From a virus: a stretch of 28,660 bases of DNA. Location of the stretch: IMG/VR virus record IMGVR_UViG_3300042485_001050, positions 1 through 28,660 of that record. One strand, given 5' to 3'. The notes beneath the pieces were generated by a model. It saw nothing but the letters and a program-made list of their open reading frames with translations. It was not told where the DNA came from and did not search any database. The translations under genes were made by a program, and so were the position numbers. Positions 1-6,997 of this stretch are shown in pieces (positions within the stretch are counted from its first letter, which is position 1; every line of letters starts with the position of its first letter).

Positions 1-54
1 AGCCGTGAGACATTTACTTCATGGGATGATTACAAAGGTGATAGAGAATTATGA
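1..54 (+). CDS. C-terminal end of a truncated upstream gene
   Basis: The frame is open from the window edge and encodes a 17-residue tail ending in DDYKGDREL before a TGA at 52-54. The stop overlaps the next gene's ATG as ATGA, the same coupling used throughout this window, which supports it being a real gene end. Too little is visible to name a function. Confidence 0.55.
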   Translation, partial: SRETFTSWDDYKGDREL

Positions 55-350
55 AATGGCTAGACAACTGGATATTGAAACGTGCCAAGTATCTTAGAAA
101 CCGCGATGATGCAATAGTGTCAATAGGTCGTGCTGAGGTTTCTATAAAAGAAGATAGTGCCAACATTGGTACCAGTCGACACAGAATGAATTTCACTGTG
201 TATCGTGCCAATGGTGGCATGATGGTAGAGTACAACAGATATGATGACCGCCGGGATCAACACTGCTGTGAGTTACACATTGTACATCCTGATGAAAATC
301 TTGGTGATGCCTTGAGCAAAATTGTAACCTTTGAAAGTTTGAAATCATGA
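51..350 (+). CDS. hypothetical phage protein, 99 aa
   Basis: A 99-residue basic protein that starts at an ATG overlapping the upstream stop and ends in an ATGA overlap with the next gene, so it sits inside a translationally coupled operon. The N-terminus (MKWLDNWILKRAKYLRNRDD) is amphipathic and positively charged. The rest has alternating beta-like segments with no membrane span and no motif I recognise. The context is upstream of a T-fold protein in the deazaguanine/glycan block. Function unknown. Confidence 0.7.
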   Translation: MKWLDNWILKRAKYLRNRDDAIVSIGRAEVSIKEDSANIGTSRHRMNFTVYRANGGMMVEYNRYDDRRDQHCCELHIVHPDENLGDALSKIVTFESLKS

Positions 351-796
351 ACCAAGTCGAAAGAGATCGAGTAGAACGTGTGATGAGTGAAGCCAAGCGA
401 CAGATCTGGGTCACATGGCAAAAAGAAGGCATCCATAAATATCCTGCGGCCGCAACTGATCCTGCATTGGCCACTGGAGATGAATATGATGTATCGTTTC
501 TTGCTAGTCCTCATCGTCACATGTTTCATTTCCGGGTGTGGATTGATGTGTTCCACAATGACCGGGACGTGGAGTTCATCCAATTCAAACGCTGGTGCGA
601 ATCGCTGTATAACAGTGACAATTCCGTTTTGAGTCTTGACTACAAAAGTTGTGAGATGATGGCAGACGACCTATATATACAGATAGCAAGTCGCTATCCA
701 GGACGTGTGGTGCATATTGAAGTGTCGGAAGACGGCGAAAATGGTGCACTGATCCGATACGAATTAACCAAACCCAACCTCAACATTGTCATCTAA
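347..796 (+). CDS. T-fold (QueD/6-PTPS-like) protein
   Basis: This 149-aa protein has features of the tunnelling-fold family that includes QueD, 6-pyruvoyl-tetrahydropterin synthase and QueF. After an N-terminal helix-rich region, residues 55-70 read PHRHMFHFRVWIDVFH, an HxH followed by a beta strand as in the zinc-binding HGHxY strand of QueD. Residues 100-110 (KSCEMMADDLY) resemble the helix that follows PTxEN in QueD. Residues 125-138 (EVSEDGENGALIRY) resemble the C-terminal strand carrying the substrate-binding Glu. The Asp-His pair of the QueD catalytic relay is not evident, so it may have a different substrate or no enzymatic role. I recall similar proteins in T4-like cyanophages, but this was not checked. 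A canonical-looking queD lies about 6.2 kb downstream, so this is a second T-fold gene. The ATG overlaps the previous stop as ATGA. Confidence 0.6.
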   Translation: MNQVERDRVERVMSEAKRQIWVTWQKEGIHKYPAAATDPALATGDEYDVSFLASPHRHMFHFRVWIDVFHNDRDVEFIQFKRWCESLYNSDNSVLSLDYKSCEMMADDLYIQIASRYPGRVVHIEVSEDGENGALIRYELTKPNLNIVI

Positions 797-806
797 GGAG
801 AACAAC

Positions 807-1031
807 ATGGCAAGACCTACCTTTAAACCCAACCCCAAAGTCACAGAAATCTTTGAAGACTTGGAAGTATTCCAAGAGTTCTGTCAGGACTATGGATACC
901 GCTACAACGAAGCGGATCTATACAACTTCAAAACCTATGCCTGGCAGCAGTTCAGCAAGTGGCATGCTGGCAAGTATGCCAAGAACATGTGGGATGAGGA
1001 CACTCGTCGCTTTGCAGGATACCGCACATGA
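807..1031 (+). CDS. conserved-looking small phage protein, 74 aa
   Basis: The start is set by a strong AAGGAG at 795-800 followed 6 bases later by ATG at 807; an in-frame upstream codon at 786 would overlap the previous gene and bypass this ribosome site. The product is small and aromatic-rich: MARPTFKPNPKV, a predicted helical segment (EIFEDLEVFQEFCQDYG), then a Tyr/Trp-rich basic tail. There is no transmembrane segment and no enzymatic motif. The stop overlaps the next gene's ATG. It resembles small proteins I recall from T4-like phages, but its function is unknown. Confidence 0.75.
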   Translation: MARPTFKPNPKVTEIFEDLEVFQEFCQDYGYRYNEADLYNFKTYAWQQFSKWHAGKYAKNMWDEDTRRFAGYRT

Positions 1032-2227
1032 GAAAACTGTACTACATGGGCCTTGAAAGTTACGAGGCCCGTTACACACTGCAACTGACAGAGTGGAATC
1101 GACGTGTGTTTGAACGCCGTGGTTTGGATGTGGTCTACGTGCCTGGTGTCACTATTGACAACACACAGAGCATCAGTGTTGGGCAGGTCTTGGATGCACA
1201 TGGTCGCAGTTACTTCAGCATGAGCCAAATGATGAACCTGGTTCAAATGATGAAGAATGGCGAAGTCACTGCTGAAGATGTCGTCTACTTTGAAGACATG
1301 TTCCAACCAGGTATTGAAAGTCTGCCATACATCATGGACCAAGTTCCCCCAGAACTGCGTCCTCGCATTTATGTACGCTGTCTAGCACAGGCCATTGACC
1401 CAGATGACTTTGTACATGTATGGGGCATGGCTGGTTGGATGAGCACATATGAACGAATGGTCAACCACTTTGTTACGGGCGTGTTAGCCACCAACGAAGA
1501 AATGGTTGCTCACATGCGCATTGCCGGTTGGACTGCTCCAATTTACAATATCTCTGGCTTGGCATTTGGCAAGGAAGAAGTGTTGGAACGCATTGGTGGT
1601 GTCAGCAACATTCGACCATTTGCAGATCGTCCACGTCGAGTGGGATTTGCAGCACGTTTTGACCAAGAAAAGCAACCAGGCTTTTTCATGGACTTGATTG
1701 ACATGTATCATGAACTGACCACAGAACCATGCGAGTTTGCAATTTACTCAGGCGGACCATTGCGTAGCAACAACCCAGAGTATGTGACTCGTGCTAGAGA
1801 GATGGAAGCGGCCGGCCGACTCAAAATCTACGACAACATCACAAAAAATGATTACTACGCTCACCTTAATAATACTCGTGTGCTGTTTAATTGCGCCCTC
1901 CAAGATTGGGTTAGCAATACAGTCAGTGAAGCAGACACTCTTGGGTGTAATGTTTTATACCCTGCTTATAGGTCTTTCCCTGAAACTTTTTCTAATGACC
2001 CTAACCGGCTTTACGTTCCTTGGTCAATAGACGATGCCTATCACAAAATGCAGAACTTGTTGCGTGAGCCACATCACAACATGGGCTTGATCTCAGACTG
2101 GAACAATGGTACCATTGACCGTGTGATAGACATTGTCACAGGTGCAGGTGAGCAATGGAACCGCGCAGGTGCAAGATATCGTGACCACACTGCTGAAGCC
2201 AAATATCATGTAGTAAAGGTCCGATAA
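1028..2227 (+). CDS. GT-B-fold glycosyltransferase (GT4/GT1-like)
   Basis: A 399-aa protein with the two-domain layout of GT-B glycosyltransferases. The N-terminal acceptor-side half runs to about residue 200. The C-terminal donor-binding half opens with VGFAARFDQEKQPGFF (205-220), matching the strand-and-basic-loop motif, continues with FAIYSGGP (237-244), and has the late region VLFNCALQDWVSNTVSEADTLGC (285-307), where the family places its nucleotide-sugar-binding Glu. It would transfer a sugar from an NDP-sugar to an unknown acceptor such as modified DNA, capsid or host-surface glycan. galE follows directly with a TAATG overlap, which supports a sugar pathway. Codons 279-335 are unusually rich in T at position 3 compared with their flanks (see findings). 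Confidence 0.8.
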   Translation: MRKLYYMGLESYEARYTLQLTEWNRRVFERRGLDVVYVPGVTIDNTQSISVGQVLDAHGRSYFSMSQMMNLVQMMKNGEVTAEDVVYFEDMFQPGIESLPYIMDQVPPELRPRIYVRCLAQAIDPDDFVHVWGMAGWMSTYERMVNHFVTGVLATNEEMVAHMRIAGWTAPIYNISGLAFGKEEVLERIGGVSNIRPFADRPRRVGFAARFDQEKQPGFFMDLIDMYHELTTEPCEFAIYSGGPLRSNNPEYVTRAREMEAAGRLKIYDNITKNDYYAHLNNTRVLFNCALQDWVSNTVSEADTLGCNVLYPAYRSFPETFSNDPNRLYVPWSIDDAYHKMQNLLREPHHNMGLISDWNNGTIDRVIDIVTGAGEQWNRAGARYRDHTAEAKYHVVKVR

Positions 2228-3189
2228 TGAAAAAAACTGTAGTAGTCACAGGTGCTGCTGGATATATTGGCGGCCAAACTGCCTTGATGTTGGCCGATGT
2301 TGGATATCGTGTAGTGGGCATCGACAAAGCCAAGTGTCCCAAACGATTGCGGTCAGTATTTCACGATTACGTTGAACGAGACTTTTCTGACAAAGATTCT
2401 TTAGTTAAACTGTTGATACATGAGCCCAGGGCTATTATACATTGTGCTGGCAATAGTTTGGTTGGACCAAGCATCAAGCATCCTGGTCGATATTTTGAAA
2501 ACAATGTAGTGAATACACTTACATTGTTGGATCAAGTGCGCAGAAGTATGCCCAAGACCAGAGTTATTTTCAGTAGCAGTGCCGCAGTGTACGGTGAACC
2601 TATTATGACTCCGTGCCACGAAGTGGATCCTTGTGAGCCCATATCGCCTTACGGTGACAGCAAACTCATGGTAGAGAAAATCATGGCGGCGTATCACACA
2701 GCCTACAACTTGGACTACGTGGCATTTCGTTACTTCAATGCCTGCGGTGCTGACAGTCAATGCAGACACGGACAAACTGAAGATGCCACACATATTTTTG
2801 CTCGTGTGTTAGGCGCTATTAAGGATGATCGTGAATTTGTGTTAAACGGGGTAGACTTTGCCACCCCAGATGGCACATGTGTACGTGATTATGTGCATGT
2901 GGAAGACATTGCCCGAGCGCATGTCATGGCCTTGGATGCTGAGATTCCATCAGGTGTGTATAACTTAGGATCCAACAACGGTACTAGCAATAGAGAAATT
3001 ATTGCCGCAGCCGAACGCATAACTGGAAAGAAATTAAAAGTTGTGCTAGGCGATGCTAGACCAGGAGATCCTGCTGTGCTCACAGCCAGTGCTGCCAAAT
3101 TTGGCATGGTTGGTGCTGGTTGGCAACAATTTGAATTAGACCACATGATCCAACACGCCTGGAACTGGTATGTTCGAAAAGATCATTGA
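2227..3189 (+). CDS. galE: UDP-glucose 4-epimerase-like SDR (GalE family)
   Basis: A 320-aa extended short-chain dehydrogenase/reductase. The Rossmann motif GAAGYIG is at residues 9-15 (GxxGxxG). The catalytic serine region is SSSAAVYGEP (116-125) and the active-site pair is Y142xxxK146 in SPYGDSK. FRYFNACGAD (167-176) and PDGTCVRDYVHVEDIARAH (214-232) are characteristic of GalE. The family interconverts UDP-glucose and UDP-galactose (or the GlcNAc/GalNAc forms) using tightly bound NAD in the cytoplasm. Length is close to the normal 330-340 aa. It lies between a glycosyltransferase and a short aminotransferase, so it probably supplies or diverts a nucleotide sugar. The exact sugar cannot be set from sequence. 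Confidence 0.9.
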   Translation: MKKTVVVTGAAGYIGGQTALMLADVGYRVVGIDKAKCPKRLRSVFHDYVERDFSDKDSLVKLLIHEPRAIIHCAGNSLVGPSIKHPGRYFENNVVNTLTLLDQVRRSMPKTRVIFSSSAAVYGEPIMTPCHEVDPCEPISPYGDSKLMVEKIMAAYHTAYNLDYVAFRYFNACGADSQCRHGQTEDATHIFARVLGAIKDDREFVLNGVDFATPDGTCVRDYVHVEDIARAHVMALDAEIPSGVYNLGSNNGTSNREIIAAAERITGKKLKVVLGDARPGDPAVLTASAAKFGMVGAGWQQFELDHMIQHAWNWYVRKDH

Positions 3190-3769
3190 GTTTGAAACAT
3201 CTCTAGCCCAGTTCACCGGAGCACCACGTGCTGTGATGACTGATTGTTGCACACACGCCATTGAACTATGCCTGCGGTATGATCGAATACGGAACTGTAC
3301 GTTTACACCGTACACTTATTTGAGCATACCCATGCTTATGCACAAACTGGGTATCAACTACGAATACTATCCAGATTCGTTGCCACATCGTCAACAGTGG
3401 ACAGGTGAGTACAAGTTTGAGCTCACACGCATCTGGGATAGTGCTCGTAGACTGGAAGCCAACATGTATCGTGCTGGTCAAATGCAATGCGTGAGTTTTG
3501 GACACGACAAGCCTTTGGCTATTGGTCGCGGTGGTGCTATATTGTTGGATGATGAGTCAGCATACCAGGCCTTGTTGCGTATGCGATATGACGGGCGAGA
3601 CCTGACCATTAGTCCATGGGTCGAACAACGAGAGTTTCAGGTAGGCTATCACTACCGGCCCACTATCGAAGAAGCCGAGCGTGGACTACAACTGTTGAGT
3701 CAGTATCAAAGTCAACCACCACGTGAGGTTGTTTATCCAGATTGCAGACAAATTTCCATAGTCAGTTGA
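3170..3769 (+). CDS. short DegT/DnrJ/EryC1-type aminotransferase
   Basis: Residues match the core motifs of the DegT/DnrJ/EryC1/StrS PLP-dependent sugar aminotransferases: an N-terminal cofactor-phosphate region DCCTHAIELCL (25-35), the TPYTYLS segment (46-52), W89-D90-SAR as the PLP-ring Asp region, and the Schiff-base Lys114 in SFGHDKPLAIGRGGAILLDD (109-128). The family normally exceeds 350 aa; this product is 199 aa, and most of the C-terminal small domain is missing with no sign of a frameshift downstream. It starts inside the last 20 bases of galE. It may be a minimised active enzyme, a one-domain partner, or a decayed copy. Role by family: transamination of a keto-sugar nucleotide. Confidence 0.75.
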   Translation: MFEKIIEFETSLAQFTGAPRAVMTDCCTHAIELCLRYDRIRNCTFTPYTYLSIPMLMHKLGINYEYYPDSLPHRQQWTGEYKFELTRIWDSARRLEANMYRAGQMQCVSFGHDKPLAIGRGGAILLDDESAYQALLRMRYDGRDLTISPWVEQREFQVGYHYRPTIEEAERGLQLLSQYQSQPPREVVYPDCRQISIVS

Positions 3770-3794
3770 CGCCACAATCTAAATAGTGTACAAT
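3766..3794 (+). promoter_or_regulatory. sigma70-like promoter for folE
   Basis: TTGACG (3766-3771), 17 bases, TACAAT (3789-3794), ending 17 bases before the folE ATG. The -35 box overlaps the stop codon of the aminotransferase gene. A TAAATA motif (3780-3785) lies in the spacer. Confidence 0.65.
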
Positions 3795-3811
3795 CACACA
3801 CTGGAGTAACA

Positions 3812-4507
3812 ATGCAAGAAAAAAATTTATCCCAAATACTTAGAGAACAGATGACAGCAAAAGGTCGACGCTTCTGGGCTGGTGACAACATCAGCGATTA
3901 CATGAGCGATGCCATCAAAGAAAAACTCATTGACGAAGCCACTGTGGCTTTTGAGGGTGTGTTGGATGCATTGCTGATTGATAGAGAAAACGATCCCAAC
4001 AGCAAGGGCACAGCAAGACGCTTGGCCAAGATGTACTACAACGAAATAATGGCAGGAAGATATGAACCCCCACCAGAAGCAACAGCATTCCCCAATGATT
4101 CAGCAGACCGTTATGAAGGCATGTTGGTGGTGCGTAGCGAGTTACGTAGTATGTGCAGTCATCATCATCAGCCTGTTAGTGGTGTTGCCTACATCGGAAT
4201 TATCGCTGCACAAAAACTTATTGGTTTGTCTAAGTATACTCGTATTGCTCAGTGGTGCGCTAGGCGTGGTACTCTTCAAGAGGAACTGTGCATAGACATT
4301 GCCAATGAAATCATGGCAGCAACTGCATCCAAGGATGTGGGTGTGTATATTCAAGCAGTGCATGGTTGCTGTGAGAATCGCGGTATCATGGCACACTCCA
4401 GTCTGACACAGACCACTGTGTTGCGTGGTGCGTTTAAAACGGACGATAGTGTGAAAAAAGAGTTCATGGACAATATCAAATTACAACAGGAGTTTGCACC
4501 AAGATGA
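3812..4507 (+). CDS. folE: GTP cyclohydrolase I
   Basis: A 231-aa FolE. It converts GTP to 7,8-dihydroneopterin triphosphate, the first step to both folate and 7-deazaguanine. Key signs are the zinc and active-site motif SMCSHHHQP (113-121: Cys115, His117, His118), the core YIGIIAAQKLIGLSKYTRIAQW (127-148), and the second zinc-ligand region HGCCENRG (184-191: Cys186), followed by SSLTQTTVLRG. Length fits the family. It has its own sigma70-like promoter and a weak GGAG ribosome site. With queD and queE in the same window, the likely product is preQ0 for nucleic-acid modification rather than folate. An out-of-frame hydrophobic ORF overlaps 4062-4295 (see findings). A 38-aa ORF follows with an ATGA overlap. 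Confidence 0.95.
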   Translation: MQEKNLSQILREQMTAKGRRFWAGDNISDYMSDAIKEKLIDEATVAFEGVLDALLIDRENDPNSKGTARRLAKMYYNEIMAGRYEPPPEATAFPNDSADRYEGMLVVRSELRSMCSHHHQPVSGVAYIGIIAAQKLIGLSKYTRIAQWCARRGTLQEELCIDIANEIMAATASKDVGVYIQAVHGCCENRGIMAHSSLTQTTVLRGAFKTDDSVKKEFMDNIKLQQEFAPR

Positions 4508-4620
4508 TATACATTACAAACATAACCGGTGAAATTAAATTGCCCTGGGAACCAGGATTGTTGGAATGGTTGCACGAAAACTATCCTGCAAGTCAGTATA
4601 GAGTGGTAGAATTAACTTAA
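4504..4620 (+). CDS. small hypothetical protein, 38 aa
   Basis: A short ORF whose ATG overlaps the folE stop as ATGA and which ends at TAA 4618-4620, just before the AAGGAG of the next gene. The sequence starts MIYITNITGEIKLPWEPG and contains ENYPASQYRVVEL. The tight coupling on both sides and the filling of an otherwise empty gap support translation. The short beta-strand-like segment plus WEPGLLEWLHENYP resembles small phage proteins, but no function can be assigned. Confidence 0.55.
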   Translation: MIYITNITGEIKLPWEPGLLEWLHENYPASQYRVVELT

Positions 4621-4632
4621 AGGAGAAAGAGC

Positions 4633-4827
4633 ATGGCAAAGAAATTAATTAAATTGGACAAAGTAAACGAATCAATCACCATCAATCGTTACGACAATGG
4701 CTTCATGGTCGAAGTGGGCGGACGAGACAAAGAAAACGATTGGAAAAGTGCCAAGATTCTTTGTAACACAGAAGTAGAAATGCTTGACGTGGTCAAAGAA
4801 TGGAATTCAATGGAAATTGACTCTTAA
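4633..4827 (+). CDS. hypothetical protein, 64 aa
   Basis: A 64-aa soluble protein beginning MAKKLIKLDKVNESITINRY, preceded by a strong AAAGGAGAAA ribosome site at 4619-4628. The layout looks like a small beta-sheet (ESITINRYDNGFMVEVGGR) plus a helix (EVEMLDVVKEWNSM). Next in the operon is an acidic protein starting 9 bases after this stop. No recognisable motif. Confidence 0.7.
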   Translation: MAKKLIKLDKVNESITINRYDNGFMVEVGGRDKENDWKSAKILCNTEVEMLDVVKEWNSMEIDS

Positions 4828-4836
4828 GGAACTGCT

Positions 4837-5484
4837 ATGGCTGTCTGGGAACTATCAACTGAATACAAAAAGAATGCCATCGAAGTACAACTGTGGTACA
4901 AGGATGGCGTTACTATCAAAAAGATCGAAGGCTATCGCTGGGGCACTTTCTACTGCGAAAGCGACGAGCGACCTGACATTGATTTGCGCAACCCAGACGG
5001 CTATGAACTAGCAGACTATGACTGGGAACTAGACAGCCTGGATGATGGTTGCTGGGGTGAATGGCAGTATCCTGATTCTGTCACAGCAGAAGAACGTGAA
5101 CAGATTGAAGCAGCCTGGGACGAAAACTGGTACGAAGGCATGGAAGACTTGGGCTGGAGCAATGATGACACTGAGTATCACTTTCAAGGTCCACTAAAGT
5201 TGGTGAATCGAGATACCGGCGAAGAGTTCTCAGTGCTGGATGAGAACTTCAACATCATTCCCGAACCAGAATGGGATCCTGCGGCAGAACTTGACAATCT
5301 CGAGCCTCCGCTGACTGAATGGTTCCCTGCAGATGTCAACCCTGTACACGAAGGTCGCTACCAAATTACCAACGACAAAATCCCACACTGGCCATTCCCT
5401 GCCTATGCAGACTGGGACGGGCAAAAGTGGAGTGAAAACAGCATTGCACAGTGGCGCGGACTTGCCGAGGATCCCAACAAGTGA
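4837..5484 (+). CDS. acidic, Trp-rich hypothetical protein
   Basis: A 215-aa very acidic protein with many Trp, Asp and Glu residues. An N-terminal region (1-60) looks beta-rich. A central acidic helix (EEREQIEAAWDENWYEGMEDLGW) follows. The C-terminus (about 160-215) has VHEGRYQI, then WPFPAYADWDGQKWS, then QWRGLAEDP, a pattern like the short phage domains related to DUF551 in which a Trp/Gly-rich strand ends in a QWRGL-type motif. Ribosome site AAGGA at 4827-4831. No enzymatic residues are evident; a protein- or DNA-mimic role is possible, but that is a guess. The stop overlaps a GTG start of the next gene. Confidence 0.7.
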   Translation: MAVWELSTEYKKNAIEVQLWYKDGVTIKKIEGYRWGTFYCESDERPDIDLRNPDGYELADYDWELDSLDDGCWGEWQYPDSVTAEEREQIEAAWDENWYEGMEDLGWSNDDTEYHFQGPLKLVNRDTGEEFSVLDENFNIIPEPEWDPAAELDNLEPPLTEWFPADVNPVHEGRYQITNDKIPHWPFPAYADWDGQKWSENSIAQWRGLAEDPNK

Positions 5485-6524
5485 GTGTATGGACCAACTG
5501 GGATCCGCTTGAAGAAGTCATAGTAGGAGACTGCTATGCTCCCGGGGAGTTAGACTGGTTTATCAAATCTGAACTGCAAGACTCATTTAATACCATACTG
5601 GCTGAGACCAAACAAGATCTTGACGCACTAGCAGTCTTGCTACAACAATTGGATGTGACAGTACATCGTCCACAAGTACATGCCTGCAAACACAGTGTAG
5701 ATTTAGCAACATTCTCAGTGCAGTGCCCTACCAGTCCAATAATTCCAAGAGATCAATATCTAGTGTACGGTGATACAGTGTATCAAACTTACACCAGCAT
5801 GACAGACAGATATTTTGACAGTCTTGGTTATTATAACATTTTTCAACAATTATTTGAGCAAGGACACAACTGGATCAGTCAGCCACCGCCTAATCTTCGC
5901 AACTTATCTACTGATAAAGATTGGAGCAATCAAGGACTGCTGATTTACAATAACCTTTATCACAATCAATTGTTGTGGCACACTGCTACAATGTTCAAGT
6001 GTGGTGATCGATTAATTACCAACATTGCCGGTCCGGGTAGCCAGACAGGATTAGAGTGGATGCGTAGAAATTTACCTGCACAAACTGTTGTGGAAAATCA
6101 CAATAGTATCACAAACAATTGGGGACACATTGATCACGGATTTTTTATGATTGATGATGACACAGTGATTTGCGTTAATCGTAAGTTTGTTCCAGCATGC
6201 TTACGTAATAAACAAGTACATGAAATATATCAGTACATGCCCGAGGAGTCGTTTAATCCTGTTACACCAGTAGACCGATTGCTTGAGCCCAGCAAAGGAT
6301 ATTCTCAGTTTGTGGCATTCAATTCTAATGTGTTAGTGATCGATTCCAACAACATTGTTTTTGATAACTACATGCCTGAACTATTTGAATTCATGAATAC
6401 AATAAATGTAAAATGTCATGTGTCACCAATACGGCATAGAAGATTTTGGGCTATAGGAATTCATTGTGTAACTCTAGACATTCGACGCCGTGGTGAAAAA
6501 AGAAAGATTATCAATGAAATATGA
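5481..6524 (+). CDS. glycine amidinotransferase-like (GATM-family) enzyme
   Basis: A 347-aa member of the amidinotransferase/arginine deiminase superfamily. The N-terminus has the hallmark WDPLEEVIVGDC (7-18), the next conserved block contains IIPRDQYLVYGD (87-98), the substrate Asp is probably D176, the catalytic His is in NWGHIDHGFFMIDDDTVI (213-230), and the nucleophilic Cys329 is in GIHCVTLDIRRRG (326-338). The family moves an amidino group from arginine to an amine (glycine, inosamine and others). I chose the GTG at 5481 because it overlaps the previous stop and puts WTNWDP at the N-terminus; an in-frame ATG at 5451 would add 10 residues that look out of place. Its location between folE and queD suggests amidination of a metabolite or base, which is inference. 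Confidence 0.8.
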   Translation: MSVWTNWDPLEEVIVGDCYAPGELDWFIKSELQDSFNTILAETKQDLDALAVLLQQLDVTVHRPQVHACKHSVDLATFSVQCPTSPIIPRDQYLVYGDTVYQTYTSMTDRYFDSLGYYNIFQQLFEQGHNWISQPPPNLRNLSTDKDWSNQGLLIYNNLYHNQLLWHTATMFKCGDRLITNIAGPGSQTGLEWMRRNLPAQTVVENHNSITNNWGHIDHGFFMIDDDTVICVNRKFVPACLRNKQVHEIYQYMPEESFNPVTPVDRLLEPSKGYSQFVAFNSNVLVIDSNNIVFDNYMPELFEFMNTINVKCHVSPIRHRRFWAIGIHCVTLDIRRRGEKRKIINEI

Positions 6525-6915
6525 AACATTAAAAGAAGCACAGATCGCAGGTGTAGCACCTTGGGACTTGGAAGTTGAACAACTGTCAGACTTTCATGTG
6601 GCAGTTTTTCGGGATCGTTATCCTGTTGCCCGTGGGCATTTGTTGTTTGTGCCACAATACAACACAGATGTAGTGATCTCGGATTGTTTTGAAACAGCCA
6701 TGCGAGAAGGTCGTAGAATGGTTGACGCTGGCGAATGTGATGCATTCAATGTGGGCATCAACATGGGTTCGGCTGCAGGGCAAACTGTGATGTATCCACA
6801 TGTGCATTTGATTCCCCGACGATCCGGCGATTGTGCTGACCCCATTGGCGGTGTGCGTGGAGTTATCTCGGGGCAAGCCAACTACAAAGCAGCCGGCTAT
6901 CAACAACCAACATAA
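6514..6915 (+). CDS. HIT-family nucleotide hydrolase/transferase
   Basis: A 133-aa histidine-triad protein. FHVAVFRDRYPVARGHLLFVPQ (27-48) is the first HIT strand pair, and GQTVMYPHVHLIPRRSGD (89-106) is the active-site motif, with His96 as the expected nucleophile and His98 as the third triad His. The first His position is Tyr94. DPIGGVRGVI (109-118) follows, as in bacterial HIT proteins. Family chemistry is hydrolysis or transfer of nucleotidyl groups on phosphate-linked nucleotides such as Ap4A or adenylated amines. The ATG at 6514 overlaps the amidinotransferase end by 11 bases; upstream GTG codons at 6490 and 6493 are less likely starts. Confidence 0.85.
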   Translation: MKYETLKEAQIAGVAPWDLEVEQLSDFHVAVFRDRYPVARGHLLFVPQYNTDVVISDCFETAMREGRRMVDAGECDAFNVGINMGSAAGQTVMYPHVHLIPRRSGDCADPIGGVRGVISGQANYKAAGYQQPT

Positions 6916-6950
6916 GTACAGTTTCCAGCGGTCTCTGAGCATCATCCCGC

Positions 6951-6979
6951 TTTACAAATTCTGCTGCCTATGCTAAAAT
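6951..6979 (+). promoter_or_regulatory. sigma70-like promoter for queD
   Basis: TTTACA (6951-6956), 17 bases, TAAAAT (6974-6979) with a TGC extension immediately upstream of the -10 box. It is followed by a strong ATAGGAGAAA ribosome site and the queD ATG at 6998. Confidence 0.6.
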
Positions 6980-6997
6980 TAACATAGGAGAAAAAGC

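Noticed and set aside
6927-6951. AGCGG...CCGCT as a terminator after the HIT gene
   Set aside because: Only 5 bp, a 15-base loop and no T tract; it overlaps the queD -35 box.
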